Shown here: positions 17,105-25,628 of the stretch, piece after piece
How positions within the stretch are numbered: position 1 is the first letter of the stretch
Layout of the letters: every line of letters starts with the position of its first letter
DNA from: a virus
Length of the DNA: 52,098 bases
Direction: 5' to 3' (one strand)
IMG/VR virus record: IMGVR_UViG_3300025487_000013
Span: 1 to 52,098 of that record
Made by a program: the position numbers and the translations under genes
The notes under the pieces: generated by a model
Databases searched by the model: none
What the model saw: only the letters and a program-made list of their open reading frames with translations
Told to the model about the DNA's origin: nothing

Positions 17105-17620
17105 ATGAAACATTTACATATGATTGTTTGCGTAATTGGATTGCTTATCTCTAGTGTATGTAACACAGGGCAATCATTCACATTTGACAATTTTAAACCA
17201 CACCATCTTGTTTTTATCAAACGTTTGGAAGGGTACAGCAACACGGCGTACCGTGACGCTAAAGGACTATATACGATTGGCATAGGTCACCTTATTAAGC
17301 CATCTGAAAAGCATCTTAAGACAGCTTTTTTAACTGATAAAGAAGTCACTCAATTATTTGAGTCGGACTTAAGTATTTGTAAAGCCGCGGTAGAGGAATC
17401 TATTGATGTGCCATTGGGTGAGTTTCAGTACGATGCGCTCTATAGCCTGTGCTTTAACATTGGTGCAGATAACTTTAAACGTTCTTTGGTTGTCAAAAGA
17501 CTTAACCAAAATGACATAAAAGGGGCCGCTAATGCCATACTTTTATGGAACAAACCCGCCAATTTGGAGTACAGACGTAGAGTCGAAAGAGAATTATTTC
17601 TGGCGGGGCGTAAAGTATAG
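17105..17620 (+). CDS. Exported lysozyme, GH24 (T4/P21 type)
   Basis: 171 residues. Catalytic triad in normal spacing: E42 (RLEGYSN), D51 (AYRDAKG), T57 (LYTIGIGH). The first about 23 residues are hydrophobic (IVCVIGLLISSVC), either a cleavable signal peptide or a weak signal-anchor-release segment, so this enzyme can reach the periplasm by Sec without a holin hole. Start ATG 17105 has AAGGAAGGAG upstream; a small hairpin (TTTACG/CGTAAA) lies just before it. Its last codons overlap the -35-like element of the next phage promoter. Confidence 0.87.
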   Translation: MKHLHMIVCVIGLLISSVCNTGQSFTFDNFKPHHLVFIKRLEGYSNTAYRDAKGLYTIGIGHLIKPSEKHLKTAFLTDKEVTQLFESDLSICKAAVEESIDVPLGEFQYDALYSLCFNIGADNFKRSLVVKRLNQNDIKGAANAILLWNKPANLEYRRRVERELFLAGRKV

Positions 17621-17636
17621 TAAATATGCATTAGTA
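17606..17636 (+). promoter_or_regulatory. Phage-type bipartite promoter copy 2
   Basis: GGGCGTAA at 17606-17613, 14 bases, GCATTAGTA at 17628-17636, followed by TGGATAAGGG. It begins inside the end of the lysozyme gene and points into the connector/internal-virion operon starting at 17692. Spacing is the same as in copies at 513, 24187 and 40035. Confidence 0.65.
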
Positions 17637-17691
17637 TGGATAAGGGCTGATCTCCCTATTCTATTCAATTTAACCTCGAGGAAATACCATA

Positions 17692-18666
17692 ATGGACGGA
17701 TTCAAAAAACTACCTAAGATGAAAACAGGCGGCAGCGTATGTGAGGCTGTTAAAAAATGCTATGGCGGCTCAATGAAAAAAGGCGGCAAGTACAAAGAAG
17801 GCGGCGACATTAAACAAGACAAAGCCCTCATTAAAAAAGCATTCAAGCAACATGATGAAGCAGAGCACGACAAAGAGCCAACAGAAATCAAATTAAAACA
17901 TGGTGGCCGTTCTAAAAAAGAAGCTGGTACAGTTAAAAAATACAAAGCGGGTGGCGCAATCGAGATGAAAAAATCTTCAGGCGATTTAGACACTATTAAG
18001 AAGATTAAAGCTACTAAAAACAAAAAAGCTGATGCTCCAAACAAAGCAACATTAAGACCTAACTTAAAAGGTTCTGACGTAGAAAAAGAAAAATCAAAAC
18101 CAGCTGGCGAAAAAGATACTATCAAAAAAGTACCACCAACAGGTGACAAAAAAGCGGACGCACCAAACAAGGCCGCAGTTAAAAAAGCACCTAAGGGTGA
18201 AGATGCCGTTGATGATATTGATGGTATGAAAAAAGGTCACGCTGTAAAAAAGCATAAAGCTGGCGGTCATATTAAGCACATGGCTGACGGCGCATTAACT
18301 GCTCCTATTCTTCCTCCAAATATTCAACAACAATTAGCAATAGCACAAGCATTGCAATCTGCTGGTCAACAAGCACAACAAGGAATGCAATCTGGTCAAC
18401 AAGTTAATCCTAATGCAATGAATACAACATTAAATTCACCATATGGACCTAATCGTTTGTCAAGCACGCAAATGCAAATGGCTAATCGTGCAGCAGCCAC
18501 AGGCGCAAATGTTCCATCTAGTGCTAATCAACCTCCTGCGTATCCATACACAGCGAATGATGTGATGAATAATCAATTCTCAAGAAGTGGATTAAATAAC
18601 AAAGCTGTAGATGCATTATTAGGATCAATGGCTAAACGTGGTATGTTTTCTCACACTGGGGACTAA
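17692..18666 (+). CDS. Lys/Gly-rich virion protein with KxGG repeats
   Basis: 324 residues. The first about 200 are extremely basic with repeated GG-containing boxes (MKTGGS, MKKGGKYKEGGD, KHGGRSK, YKAGGAI, HKAGGHI) and two copies of a KADAPNKA segment; the rest is Gln/Asn/Ala-rich. No known fold is visible. The charge suggests contact with DNA, for example an internal head protein packaged with the genome. First gene of the operon behind promoter copy 2, with CGAGGAAAT as binding site. A similar basic Gly-rich flavour appears in the small proteins at 18669, 29873 and 39671. Confidence 0.6.
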   Translation: MDGFKKLPKMKTGGSVCEAVKKCYGGSMKKGGKYKEGGDIKQDKALIKKAFKQHDEAEHDKEPTEIKLKHGGRSKKEAGTVKKYKAGGAIEMKKSSGDLDTIKKIKATKNKKADAPNKATLRPNLKGSDVEKEKSKPAGEKDTIKKVPPTGDKKADAPNKAAVKKAPKGEDAVDDIDGMKKGHAVKKHKAGGHIKHMADGALTAPILPPNIQQQLAIAQALQSAGQQAQQGMQSGQQVNPNAMNTTLNSPYGPNRLSSTQMQMANRAAATGANVPSSANQPPAYPYTANDVMNNQFSRSGLNNKAVDALLGSMAKRGMFSHTGD

Positions 18667-18668
18667 GA

Positions 18669-18842
18669 ATGCCAAGTAAATCTAAAGCACAACATAATCT
18701 CATGGAGGGTGTAGCCCACTCTCCATCTTTTGCAAAAAAAGTAGGGATTCCACAAAAAGTAGGTAAGGAGTTTGCCAAGGCTGATAAAGGTCGATCCTTT
18801 AGCTCTAAGCCTATGCGTAAAGCTGCTGGTCGCGGGAGATAA
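18669..18842 (+). CDS. Small basic phage protein
   Basis: 57 residues beginning MPSKSKAQHNLMEGV, continuing with SFAKKVGIPQKVGKEF and ending RKAAGRGR. This SKxQHxxM...AKKVGIPQxVGKEF pattern recurs in small proteins of many phages, usually beside virion genes; the function is unknown. It starts 3 bases after the upstream stop, and its end carries GGGAG, the ribosome binding site of the next gene. Confidence 0.75.
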   Translation: MPSKSKAQHNLMEGVAHSPSFAKKVGIPQKVGKEFAKADKGRSFSSKPMRKAAGRGR

Positions 18843-18844
18843 TC

Positions 18845-19915
18845 TTGGCGTACTCAGGTACTACTAACCAAACTAAGATCAATGTAGATCAACTTATATC
18901 TTATGCCTACCGTGACGCAGGTAAAACTGCGGAAGAATTAACCCCAGAATATGTACAAGCAGGTAAACAAGCACTTTTTTACATCCTACAAAATCTTTCT
19001 AACCGAGGTGTTAATCTTTGGTTACTTGAAGATTATGTGACTGGCGCCCAAACAAATCAACAATACATTAATATGCCCGATGGCACGATTGATGTGCGTG
19101 AGGCTAACTGGGTTTATATTGTTAATCCAACGATTGCTGAAGCGCTTCCTGCAGACAATTTAAACTCACCCAACCTATTTGATCAATCACTTAATTTAAA
19201 CACTTACGCAACATCTACCGTGGGTGAAAATTGGTTTGGTGCTCAGTACCAACAACAAACACGTATTTTTTACGTAGGCTACAATGCTTACGCACCAAGT
19301 GGCTCCGCTACTTATAACTTAGCGTTTGAAGTAAGTAATGACGGCGTGAACTGGGAGCTATGGGAACAATTCCCAGAAACAACACTAGCAGATCGTGAGT
19401 GGGCTTACTTTACAATCAATGCTACCCAAGCATTTTACTATTTTAGAATTCGTGAGACCGTAGCATCCACATTCTCACTCCGTGGTATCCAGTTTGCACA
19501 ATCACAACAAGTCATTCCATTGGCTCGTTTAAATCGTGATGATTACTGGAACTTACCTAACAAACAATTCCCAAGCCAAAGATCATTACAGTACTGGTTT
19601 GATCGTACCATTGACCCTTCTATGTATCTATGGCCAGTACCAAACAATAACTTCCAAGTATTCCAGCTCATTATAGAAAAACAAATGATGGACGTTGGTA
19701 ACTTAACTAACGAGCTTTATGTGCCTGATCGTTGGATTGGTTCTATCCAAGCAACACTCTCACATAAACTTGCACTACAATTACCTGGTGTTGATTTAAA
19801 TCGTATTGCTTTATTAAAAGCTGAAGCAGTATCTCTTGAGGCTGATGCGGCCGCAGAAGAACGCGATAAATCTCCAATCTACTATCAACCAAATATTTCG
19901 TACTATACTAGATAA
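18845..19915 (+). CDS. Tail/neck structural protein
   Basis: 356 residues, starting with TTG at 18845 nine bases after GGGAG. Helical N-terminus (LISYAYRDAGKTAEELTPEYVQAGKQAL, resembling adaptor proteins that bind the portal ring), a central beta domain (about 110-220, with YNLAFEVSNDGVNWELW), and a helical C-terminus. It is followed by overlap (TAATG) by a second adaptor-like protein. Together they fit the neck/adaptor position of short-tailed phages. Family assignment is by pattern only. Confidence 0.65.
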   Translation: MAYSGTTNQTKINVDQLISYAYRDAGKTAEELTPEYVQAGKQALFYILQNLSNRGVNLWLLEDYVTGAQTNQQYINMPDGTIDVREANWVYIVNPTIAEALPADNLNSPNLFDQSLNLNTYATSTVGENWFGAQYQQQTRIFYVGYNAYAPSGSATYNLAFEVSNDGVNWELWEQFPETTLADREWAYFTINATQAFYYFRIRETVASTFSLRGIQFAQSQQVIPLARLNRDDYWNLPNKQFPSQRSLQYWFDRTIDPSMYLWPVPNNNFQVFQLIIEKQMMDVGNLTNELYVPDRWIGSIQATLSHKLALQLPGVDLNRIALLKAEAVSLEADAAAEERDKSPIYYQPNISYYTR

Positions 19916-20535
19916 TGACTAACGCATATCAACAAACTTATGATAATTTAGTTCAGGATGTTATCAATTACATGGAAAGAACTGATGCTGATTTTGTGGC
20001 ACAGATTCCATCTTTAATTGGTTTAGCAGAGGCCGCTATTGCCGCAGAGTTAAAGTCATTCCTACAACTAACTGTTGTGGAAACTACTTTGGCTGATGCT
20101 CAAACTATTTTACAAAAACCAGCAAGATGGCGTAAAACAGTATCCATGAAAATTAATGGAGAGCCTTTATTATTAAGATCACAAGATTATGTAGCTCAAT
20201 ATTTAGCTGAATCCACTGAGACTCAACCACTTTATTACTCAGAATACGATTACAATAATTGGTTAATTGCACCAATACCAGATCAATCCTATCCTGTTGA
20301 AATTATTTATTATAGTTTGATTCAACCATTGGATTCATCAAATCAACAAAATCTATTTACGAGAGAGTGTCCACAAGCGATGTTATTTGGCACATTACTT
20401 CAAGCGCAGGGATATTTAAAAGCACTTGACAAGCTTCCTGTTTGGAAACAATACTACACGGAATCTTTGGAGGCTCTCAAAAAAGAAGACAATACCCGTC
20501 GGGTGGATCGCAACACTACTGTTCAGGAACCTTAA
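19915..20535 (+). CDS. Head-tail adaptor-like protein
   Basis: 206 residues, mostly helical, with IPSLIGLAEAAIAAELK near the N-terminus and YYSEYDYNNWLIAPIPDQSYPVEIIYY in the middle, then a helical end. This pattern is common in phage adaptor proteins of the P22 gp4 / T7 gp11 functional class that join portal and tail. It overlaps the upstream gene by one base and is followed by tail and hub genes, which supports the role. No enzymatic motif. Confidence 0.68.
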   Translation: MTNAYQQTYDNLVQDVINYMERTDADFVAQIPSLIGLAEAAIAAELKSFLQLTVVETTLADAQTILQKPARWRKTVSMKINGEPLLLRSQDYVAQYLAESTETQPLYYSEYDYNNWLIAPIPDQSYPVEIIYYSLIQPLDSSNQQNLFTRECPQAMLFGTLLQAQGYLKALDKLPVWKQYYTESLEALKKEDNTRRVDRNTTVQEP

Positions 20536-20538
20536 TCT

Positions 20539-21801
20539 ATGTCAACATTTGTATCCCCATTTACAGGCACCATCGTTCAACCGACCGATGTTTCATACTA
20601 CGCCTTAACATTCTCAACCAACCAAACACTCTATTGGCCAACTGTTGTTAATCAAACAGAAGTACCATTGGCTCGTGTCATGGATTGCTCTGCATCTACC
20701 ACTGGCTTATCTATTACATTCCCAGCGGGTAATCAAGGTACCCTTGGCGCTGATGTACTTATTAGAAACCAAGGTGCCAATACATTTACAGTCAAAGATA
20801 ATACCGGTTCTGCTATTGTTTCTATTGCACCTGGCGTATGTTTATATTTCTATCTTGTTGACAATACAACCGTTGCGGGTGTGTGGCACAACATTACATT
20901 TGGTGCAGCAACCTCGACAGCAAACGCTGCAAGTTTAGCAAGCTACGGATTAACCACAACCATTGCGGGTCAATTAGCGACATCTGATAATGTAGTGACC
21001 GTATCAACATCACCAACATTTTCTGAAACAAGCCGCGCATCTACATACGTATGGACATCAGGTGCGGGATCATTTAATTTACCTATCCCATCCACTTTAA
21101 ACTCTGGTTGGTACGTGGGATTCAGAAATGGTGGGACGGGTGCGTTAACTATTACCCCACCAAGCCCAGCAACCATCAATGGTCAATCAAGTATTATTAC
21201 TAATCCAGGTGACTCCGGTATTATCCTTTACAATTCATCGGGTGGTAATTATTTTACTGTGGGTTGGAACGTACCCGCTAACGTAACATTCTCTGCGGCA
21301 ACATATGATGTAGATAGCATTGTAGGTAATGCATTTAGCTTAGTATCTTACGCTCCAATTATTCAAACTTATGTAGCATTATCCGGTACTAGAACATCAA
21401 CACTTACCGTAACACTACCTAATATTACTCAATTATACGTATTAGTTAATAGCACGACATCAAGCGCATATAATATTACATTTGCAATTTCTGGATCATC
21501 TTCTACTTTTGTATTACCTGCAAGTACAGTGGCCACAATTGTAGTGGACGCTGGAATTATCTATCCAATTACTCAATCCACAACATCAACATACTTTGCA
21601 AGTAATGGATCACAAACTAATCCATCATTTTCTTTTACAAGTGATATTCATACGGGTATGTATTTACAAGGTACAAGTAAACTAGGATTAACAGCTAATA
21701 GTGTATTAATGTTAAATATTGATAATACCAATACTGGAAGCCCTCAAATATCAACACCAGCAACATTAAACGCTGGATTAATACCAGGTGGAACATTCTA
21801 A
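20539..21801 (+). CDS. Tail structural protein, beta-rich
   Basis: 420 residues, Thr/Ser/Ala/Asn-rich beta sequence without signal peptide. The N-terminal region (FPAGNQGTLGADVLIRNQGANTF) and the later segment (SFTSDIHTGMYLQGTSKLGL) look like fibre or tail-spike building blocks; the latter, with S-D-x-x-T-G-M-Y, recurs in fibre shafts. It lies between the adaptor and hub genes with 3-base gaps, so it should be a virion component, possibly the attachment site of the fibres. Confidence 0.6.
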   Translation: MSTFVSPFTGTIVQPTDVSYYALTFSTNQTLYWPTVVNQTEVPLARVMDCSASTTGLSITFPAGNQGTLGADVLIRNQGANTFTVKDNTGSAIVSIAPGVCLYFYLVDNTTVAGVWHNITFGAATSTANAASLASYGLTTTIAGQLATSDNVVTVSTSPTFSETSRASTYVWTSGAGSFNLPIPSTLNSGWYVGFRNGGTGALTITPPSPATINGQSSIITNPGDSGIILYNSSGGNYFTVGWNVPANVTFSAATYDVDSIVGNAFSLVSYAPIIQTYVALSGTRTSTLTVTLPNITQLYVLVNSTTSSAYNITFAISGSSSTFVLPASTVATIVVDAGIIYPITQSTTSTYFASNGSQTNPSFSFTSDIHTGMYLQGTSKLGLTANSVLMLNIDNTNTGSPQISTPATLNAGLIPGGTF

Positions 21802-23925
21802 ATGGCGGATCAACAACAAGTTGAACCACAGTACAATGAAGTTTATACTCTAGGTGTCCAGCCCGGTATAAAACGAGATGGTACCACATTTGAATCACGT
21901 GAATATAGTGATGGTGTTTGGTGCAGATTTCAACGCGGTGTGCCCAAAAAAATTGGTGGATATACTGAACTAGCAACCACATTCAATGGCATCCCACGTG
22001 GCATGGTTATGAATGGGTACAATGGTGTTAACTATGTATTCTCAGGTAACCAAAATGGTTTAGATGTATTTACCACAGGCCAATCTTTTGGTATTGGTAG
22101 TGGTCCATCAGTAGCTCAGTTTGAAGTAGGGTACTCTCCATTTACTGTTACTAAAGTAACGAACTCATCATTTACTATTTCTGGTGCGGATCGTACTGCT
22201 CAGTTTTATACAGGATCTAATTTTGTATTTAGTCAATCCACAAATCCTACATTTTATTCTGTAACATCATCATCCTATAATTCTGGTACTACAACGACAA
22301 CCGTTAATTTTTCCCCAAATAACAGTGCGTCATTTACACAAGTTTATTTAGCAAATACTTATTTTAAAGCGGATCCTAGATTACTGTGGCAGTTTGATTA
22401 TCAGTATAATCCCCAAGGTGGCGCACTTAATTTAATTACACACCCCGGACTTAACTTAAATTCTATTGATAACGGTGTGGCAACACAGGTTTACATTGGA
22501 AGCACACTACCTAATTCAAGTAATCAGTGGGTATTTACAGGATTAGCAGATACGACAGGTGTAGCCCCAACCTATAAACCTATTGTGGTTGATGGTGGCG
22601 TTTGTGTGCTTCACCCATTTATATTTGTGTACGGATCTAATGGATTTATTGCAAATAACAATGTATCCACAACCTACACTAATCAAACACTAACCGACTG
22701 GAATGGTACATTTGCCAACCAAGTTAACGTTGCTACAGGTAAAATTGTAAAAGGTATGCCTGTGCGTGGTGGTACAGCGTCGCCATCAGGTTTATTCTGG
22801 GCTACAGATAGTTTGATTCGTGTCTCATTTGTAAACAATCCTCCAGTCTATTGGCAATACGATATCATATCAAGTGAGATATCAATCATGTCATCAAGCG
22901 CTGTGGTTGAAATGGATGGCGTTTATTTCTGGATGGGTGTTGATAGATTCTATGTTTACAATGGTCAAGTGAATGTATTACCTAATGATAAAAATGTAAA
23001 CTGGTTATTTGATAATATTAATTATACTCAACGTCAAAAAGTGTGGGCCACAAAAGTTCCTAGGTATAATGAGATTTGGTTCTTCTACCCACGTGGTGGC
23101 GCTACGGAATGCACTGATGCAATTATTTATAATGTAAAAGATAAGATCTGGTATGACGCTGGGCAGGCAGAGGGTGCTCAAAGATCGAGTGGGTTTACAA
23201 CAGAGGTTTTTCCTTCCCCCATTTTTGGTGGTTGGAATTTTAATGTATCCTACAGCTCCCCTAAAAATGTCATTGCGACACCTACAGGGCAGTCTGCAGC
23301 AACAGCATTTCAATTTTATTTATTGGGGGATCAGTCAACACAATTTTCCCCTGGTCAGTACGTAACATTATCTAATACATCCCCAACAGCACCTAAATAC
23401 TTAATTACATCAAGTCAATTTATTATTAATACAACCATAGGTATGCCAGGTGCTACATTAGTCACTGTGGCTACTACTTTTGGATCATCACCATCTGTAG
23501 GTACACCCATGTACATTATTAGTGGAGGGTATGGTATTTGGCAACATGAGACAGGATTAAACAAAGTATCCATTAATAGTGAGGATGCTATTTATTCTTC
23601 TTTTGCAACTTGTGATATTAGTTGGGTAGGTGGAACACCCTCAGAAGATACATCCACAGGTATTAATCGTCGTATGCACTTACGTCGTGTTGAGCCAGAT
23701 TTTGTACAAAGTGGTCCAATGACTATGACAATTTATGGTCGTAAGTTTGCGCGTGGTCCTGAAGAAGATTCTGGTCCTTATGTATTTACAGCAGATACAG
23801 AAAAAATTGATTTAAGAGTAGAGCACCGAGAAGTTAGATTAGAGTTTGAGTCTAATACGATTGATGGTAATTATGAAATGGGTCGATTATTAATCACCGC
23901 AGAGTACGGTGACGAAAGGCCATAG
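21802..23925 (+). CDS. Tail hub / packaged-DNA stabilisation protein (P22 gp10-like)
   Basis: 707 residues. The N-terminus has the family pattern GIKRDGTTFESREYSDGVWCRFQRGVPKK...GGY, found in tail hub proteins of P22-like short tails; the remainder is beta-propeller-like (repeated VYFWMGVDRFYVYNGQV and YNEIWFFYPR type strands). It should close the portal channel after packaging and hold the fibres or spikes. It directly follows a beta tail protein and shares its stop with the start of the small next gene. The assignment rests on the N-terminal pattern and gene order. Confidence 0.75.
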   Translation: MADQQQVEPQYNEVYTLGVQPGIKRDGTTFESREYSDGVWCRFQRGVPKKIGGYTELATTFNGIPRGMVMNGYNGVNYVFSGNQNGLDVFTTGQSFGIGSGPSVAQFEVGYSPFTVTKVTNSSFTISGADRTAQFYTGSNFVFSQSTNPTFYSVTSSSYNSGTTTTTVNFSPNNSASFTQVYLANTYFKADPRLLWQFDYQYNPQGGALNLITHPGLNLNSIDNGVATQVYIGSTLPNSSNQWVFTGLADTTGVAPTYKPIVVDGGVCVLHPFIFVYGSNGFIANNNVSTTYTNQTLTDWNGTFANQVNVATGKIVKGMPVRGGTASPSGLFWATDSLIRVSFVNNPPVYWQYDIISSEISIMSSSAVVEMDGVYFWMGVDRFYVYNGQVNVLPNDKNVNWLFDNINYTQRQKVWATKVPRYNEIWFFYPRGGATECTDAIIYNVKDKIWYDAGQAEGAQRSSGFTTEVFPSPIFGGWNFNVSYSSPKNVIATPTGQSAATAFQFYLLGDQSTQFSPGQYVTLSNTSPTAPKYLITSSQFIINTTIGMPGATLVTVATTFGSSPSVGTPMYIISGGYGIWQHETGLNKVSINSEDAIYSSFATCDISWVGGTPSEDTSTGINRRMHLRRVEPDFVQSGPMTMTIYGRKFARGPEEDSGPYVFTADTEKIDLRVEHREVRLEFESNTIDGNYEMGRLLITAEYGDERP

Positions 23926-24185
23926 TGGCTAATTTAGTTCAGCCCGTATTTCCTTTTGTACCACAGTACACAACATGGGAAAACTTTAACGGTAATATTG
24001 TTATGTTCTACGGCCATGAGCCTATTCCATATAGTAAGGAAGAGGACTGGCAGTCAACGGCTAGGAACATCACTCAACTTCCAACATTTTCAAGTTATAC
24101 CGTGCCAGATCCAAGTCTATATGACAAATGGGAGGATTGGGCTAATCAATTTGTGCTAATTATCAACGGTAAACCCCCACAATAA
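23925..24185 (+). CDS. Small virion-associated protein
   Basis: 86 residues, starting with GTG that shares its G with the hub gene stop codon (TAGTG). Trp/Pro-rich (YTTWENFNGN, YSKEEDWQST, YDKWEDWANQF) and probably globular. I do not recognise a family. The overlap with the hub gene suggests that it is made with it, perhaps as a tail accessory subunit. It is followed within 2 bases by promoter copy 3. Confidence 0.6.
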   Translation: MANLVQPVFPFVPQYTTWENFNGNIVMFYGHEPIPYSKEEDWQSTARNITQLPTFSSYTVPDPSLYDKWEDWANQFVLIINGKPPQ

Positions 24186-24186
24186 T

Positions 24187-24217
24187 GGGCGTAAAAATGC
24201 CAATTTGTGCATTAGTA
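24187..24217 (+). promoter_or_regulatory. Phage-type bipartite promoter copy 3
   Basis: GGGCGTAA at 24187-24194, 14 bases, GCATTAGTA at 24209-24217, then TACCTAG and the ATG of the acetyltransferase gene at 24225. With a start site about 7 bases after the core, the message would begin at or next to the ATG. Confidence 0.65.
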
Positions 24218-24224
24218 TACCTAG

Positions 24225-24677
24225 ATGATAACCTTTCAAAAAGAGCCCGGAAGTGTCTTTTTACCTGACGCTAAAGACCTATTTAAACTGCATGCTAATG
24301 AAGCATCAGAGCACTTAGATAAGATACCACTCGATCCTAATTTTGAGCAATATTTTAAATTAGAAGAACTCAATAAAATAGAAGTTCACACTGCCCGAGA
24401 TGATGGCAAATTAATTGGTTATAGTTTGTGGCTACTTGGTAGGCACATACATTACAAAAAAAGTTTAACAGCAACATCCACACTTATATACTTATTACCA
24501 CAGTACCGAAATGGCACTACCGGTTTTACTTTTATTAGGTGGACGATAGAAGAAATTAAAAAGAGGAAACCACAAAGAATCTTAATGTCGGTCAAACCAA
24601 GCAATGATTTTGGTAGACTATTAGAAAGATTGGGTGGCAATTATTTTGAAAAAGTGTATTCATTTGTATTGGAGTAA
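24225..24677 (+). CDS. GNAT-family N-acetyltransferase
   Basis: 150 residues with the GNAT layout: beta strands around LIGYSLWLLG, the acetyl-CoA region LIYLLPQYRNGTTGFTFIRW and the end strand NYFEKVYSFVLE. Transfers an acetyl group from acetyl-CoA to an amine; the substrate is unknown. GNAT genes of this size are common among internal virion genes of podoviruses. The ATG lies only 8 bases from the promoter core and has no Shine-Dalgarno sequence, so it may be translated from a leaderless message. Confidence 0.78.
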   Translation: MITFQKEPGSVFLPDAKDLFKLHANEASEHLDKIPLDPNFEQYFKLEELNKIEVHTARDDGKLIGYSLWLLGRHIHYKKSLTATSTLIYLLPQYRNGTTGFTFIRWTIEEIKKRKPQRILMSVKPSNDFGRLLERLGGNYFEKVYSFVLE

Positions 24678-24680
24678 GTA

Positions 24681-25628
24681 ATGGGTGATTTTGTACCAGG
24701 CAGCGATTTTGTACCAGGGAATGATATTGTACCGGGTGTATCTGATGTATTGGGTATTGATCCTAGTGCGGGTGTTGATCCATCTCAAGGCAATGTAGGT
24801 CAAACAGGAACTGCAGATACTACAACAACCCCAACTGATACAACAGGCAGCCCTTATGGTAGCGGTACAACTACTGATACTACTGGTGGGCCTACAGATA
24901 TTGGAGCACCATCTACTGGCACTCCTACAGAAACTGGCGGCGGTGGTTGGACTCCTCCTACAGGTATAGATCCAGTTAGTGTTGCAGCTAACCAAATTGC
25001 TAAAACCGCTGGAAATTCTGCAGCTCAAAGTTTTATTAATAGTATGTTAGGTAATGCTGCTAGTACTATAGGTCATGCTATTACAGGAGCTACGGGTACA
25101 ACAGGTAAAGTTGCTAATACTACAGGTGTTGGTGCTCAATCTCAAACACCTAATAATTCATCAAATAATCGAATCAATTTAACTCCAGGTTTAACACAAG
25201 CAACTTCAATTCCAGCAAGTGAATTAGGTGGTGTATTTAGCGCAATTCCTACTATTATGGGATCAGCTCCAGTTAGTTTTGGTGCATATGCTGAAGGTCA
25301 TCGCGTTGAAGAACCTGTTCAACCTACAGAAGAACATGTGCCTGAATTCTATAGCGAAGGTGGTTTAAAACATACATACGTTCAGGGAGATGGTGATGGT
25401 ACTTCTGATAGCGTGCCAGCTATGTTGGCTAATGGTGAGTTTGTTATTCCTGCTGATGTGGTCTCATCTTTAGGTAACGGTAGTAATGATAGTGGTTCAA
25501 AAGTATTAGATGAATTTTTAAAAACAATTCGCGAACATAAAACTAAACATGAATCTGATAAATTACCGCCTGACAGTAAAGGCCCGCTTGCTTATTTAGA
25601 AATATCAAAAACTAAGGTAGAAAAATAA
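24681..25628 (+). CDS. Virion protein with conserved GEFVIPADVV motif
   Basis: 315 residues. N-terminal repeats FVPGSDFVPGNDIVPG, a long Thr/Gly/Pro-rich low-complexity part (about 35-105), then a conserved C-terminal part: GDGTSDSVPAMLANGEF then VIPADVVSSLGNGS, and KVLDEF. That motif recurs in structural genes of many phages, usually near internal or tail proteins. Function is unknown; structural or scaffolding role inferred. Overlaps the next gene by TAATG. Confidence 0.68.
   Translation: MGDFVPGSDFVPGNDIVPGVSDVLGIDPSAGVDPSQGNVGQTGTADTTTTPTDTTGSPYGSGTTTDTTGGPTDIGAPSTGTPTETGGGGWTPPTGIDPVSVAANQIAKTAGNSAAQSFINSMLGNAASTIGHAITGATGTTGKVANTTGVGAQSQTPNNSSNNRINLTPGLTQATSIPASELGGVFSAIPTIMGSAPVSFGAYAEGHRVEEPVQPTEEHVPEFYSEGGLKHTYVQGDGDGTSDSVPAMLANGEFVIPADVVSSLGNGSNDSGSKVLDEFLKTIREHKTKHESDKLPPDSKGPLAYLEISKTKVEK

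Noticed and set aside
24660-25028. 122-residue Ser/Cys-rich frame on the - strand
   Set aside because: Antisense of the Thr/Gly-rich N-terminus of the 24681 protein; no start signal.
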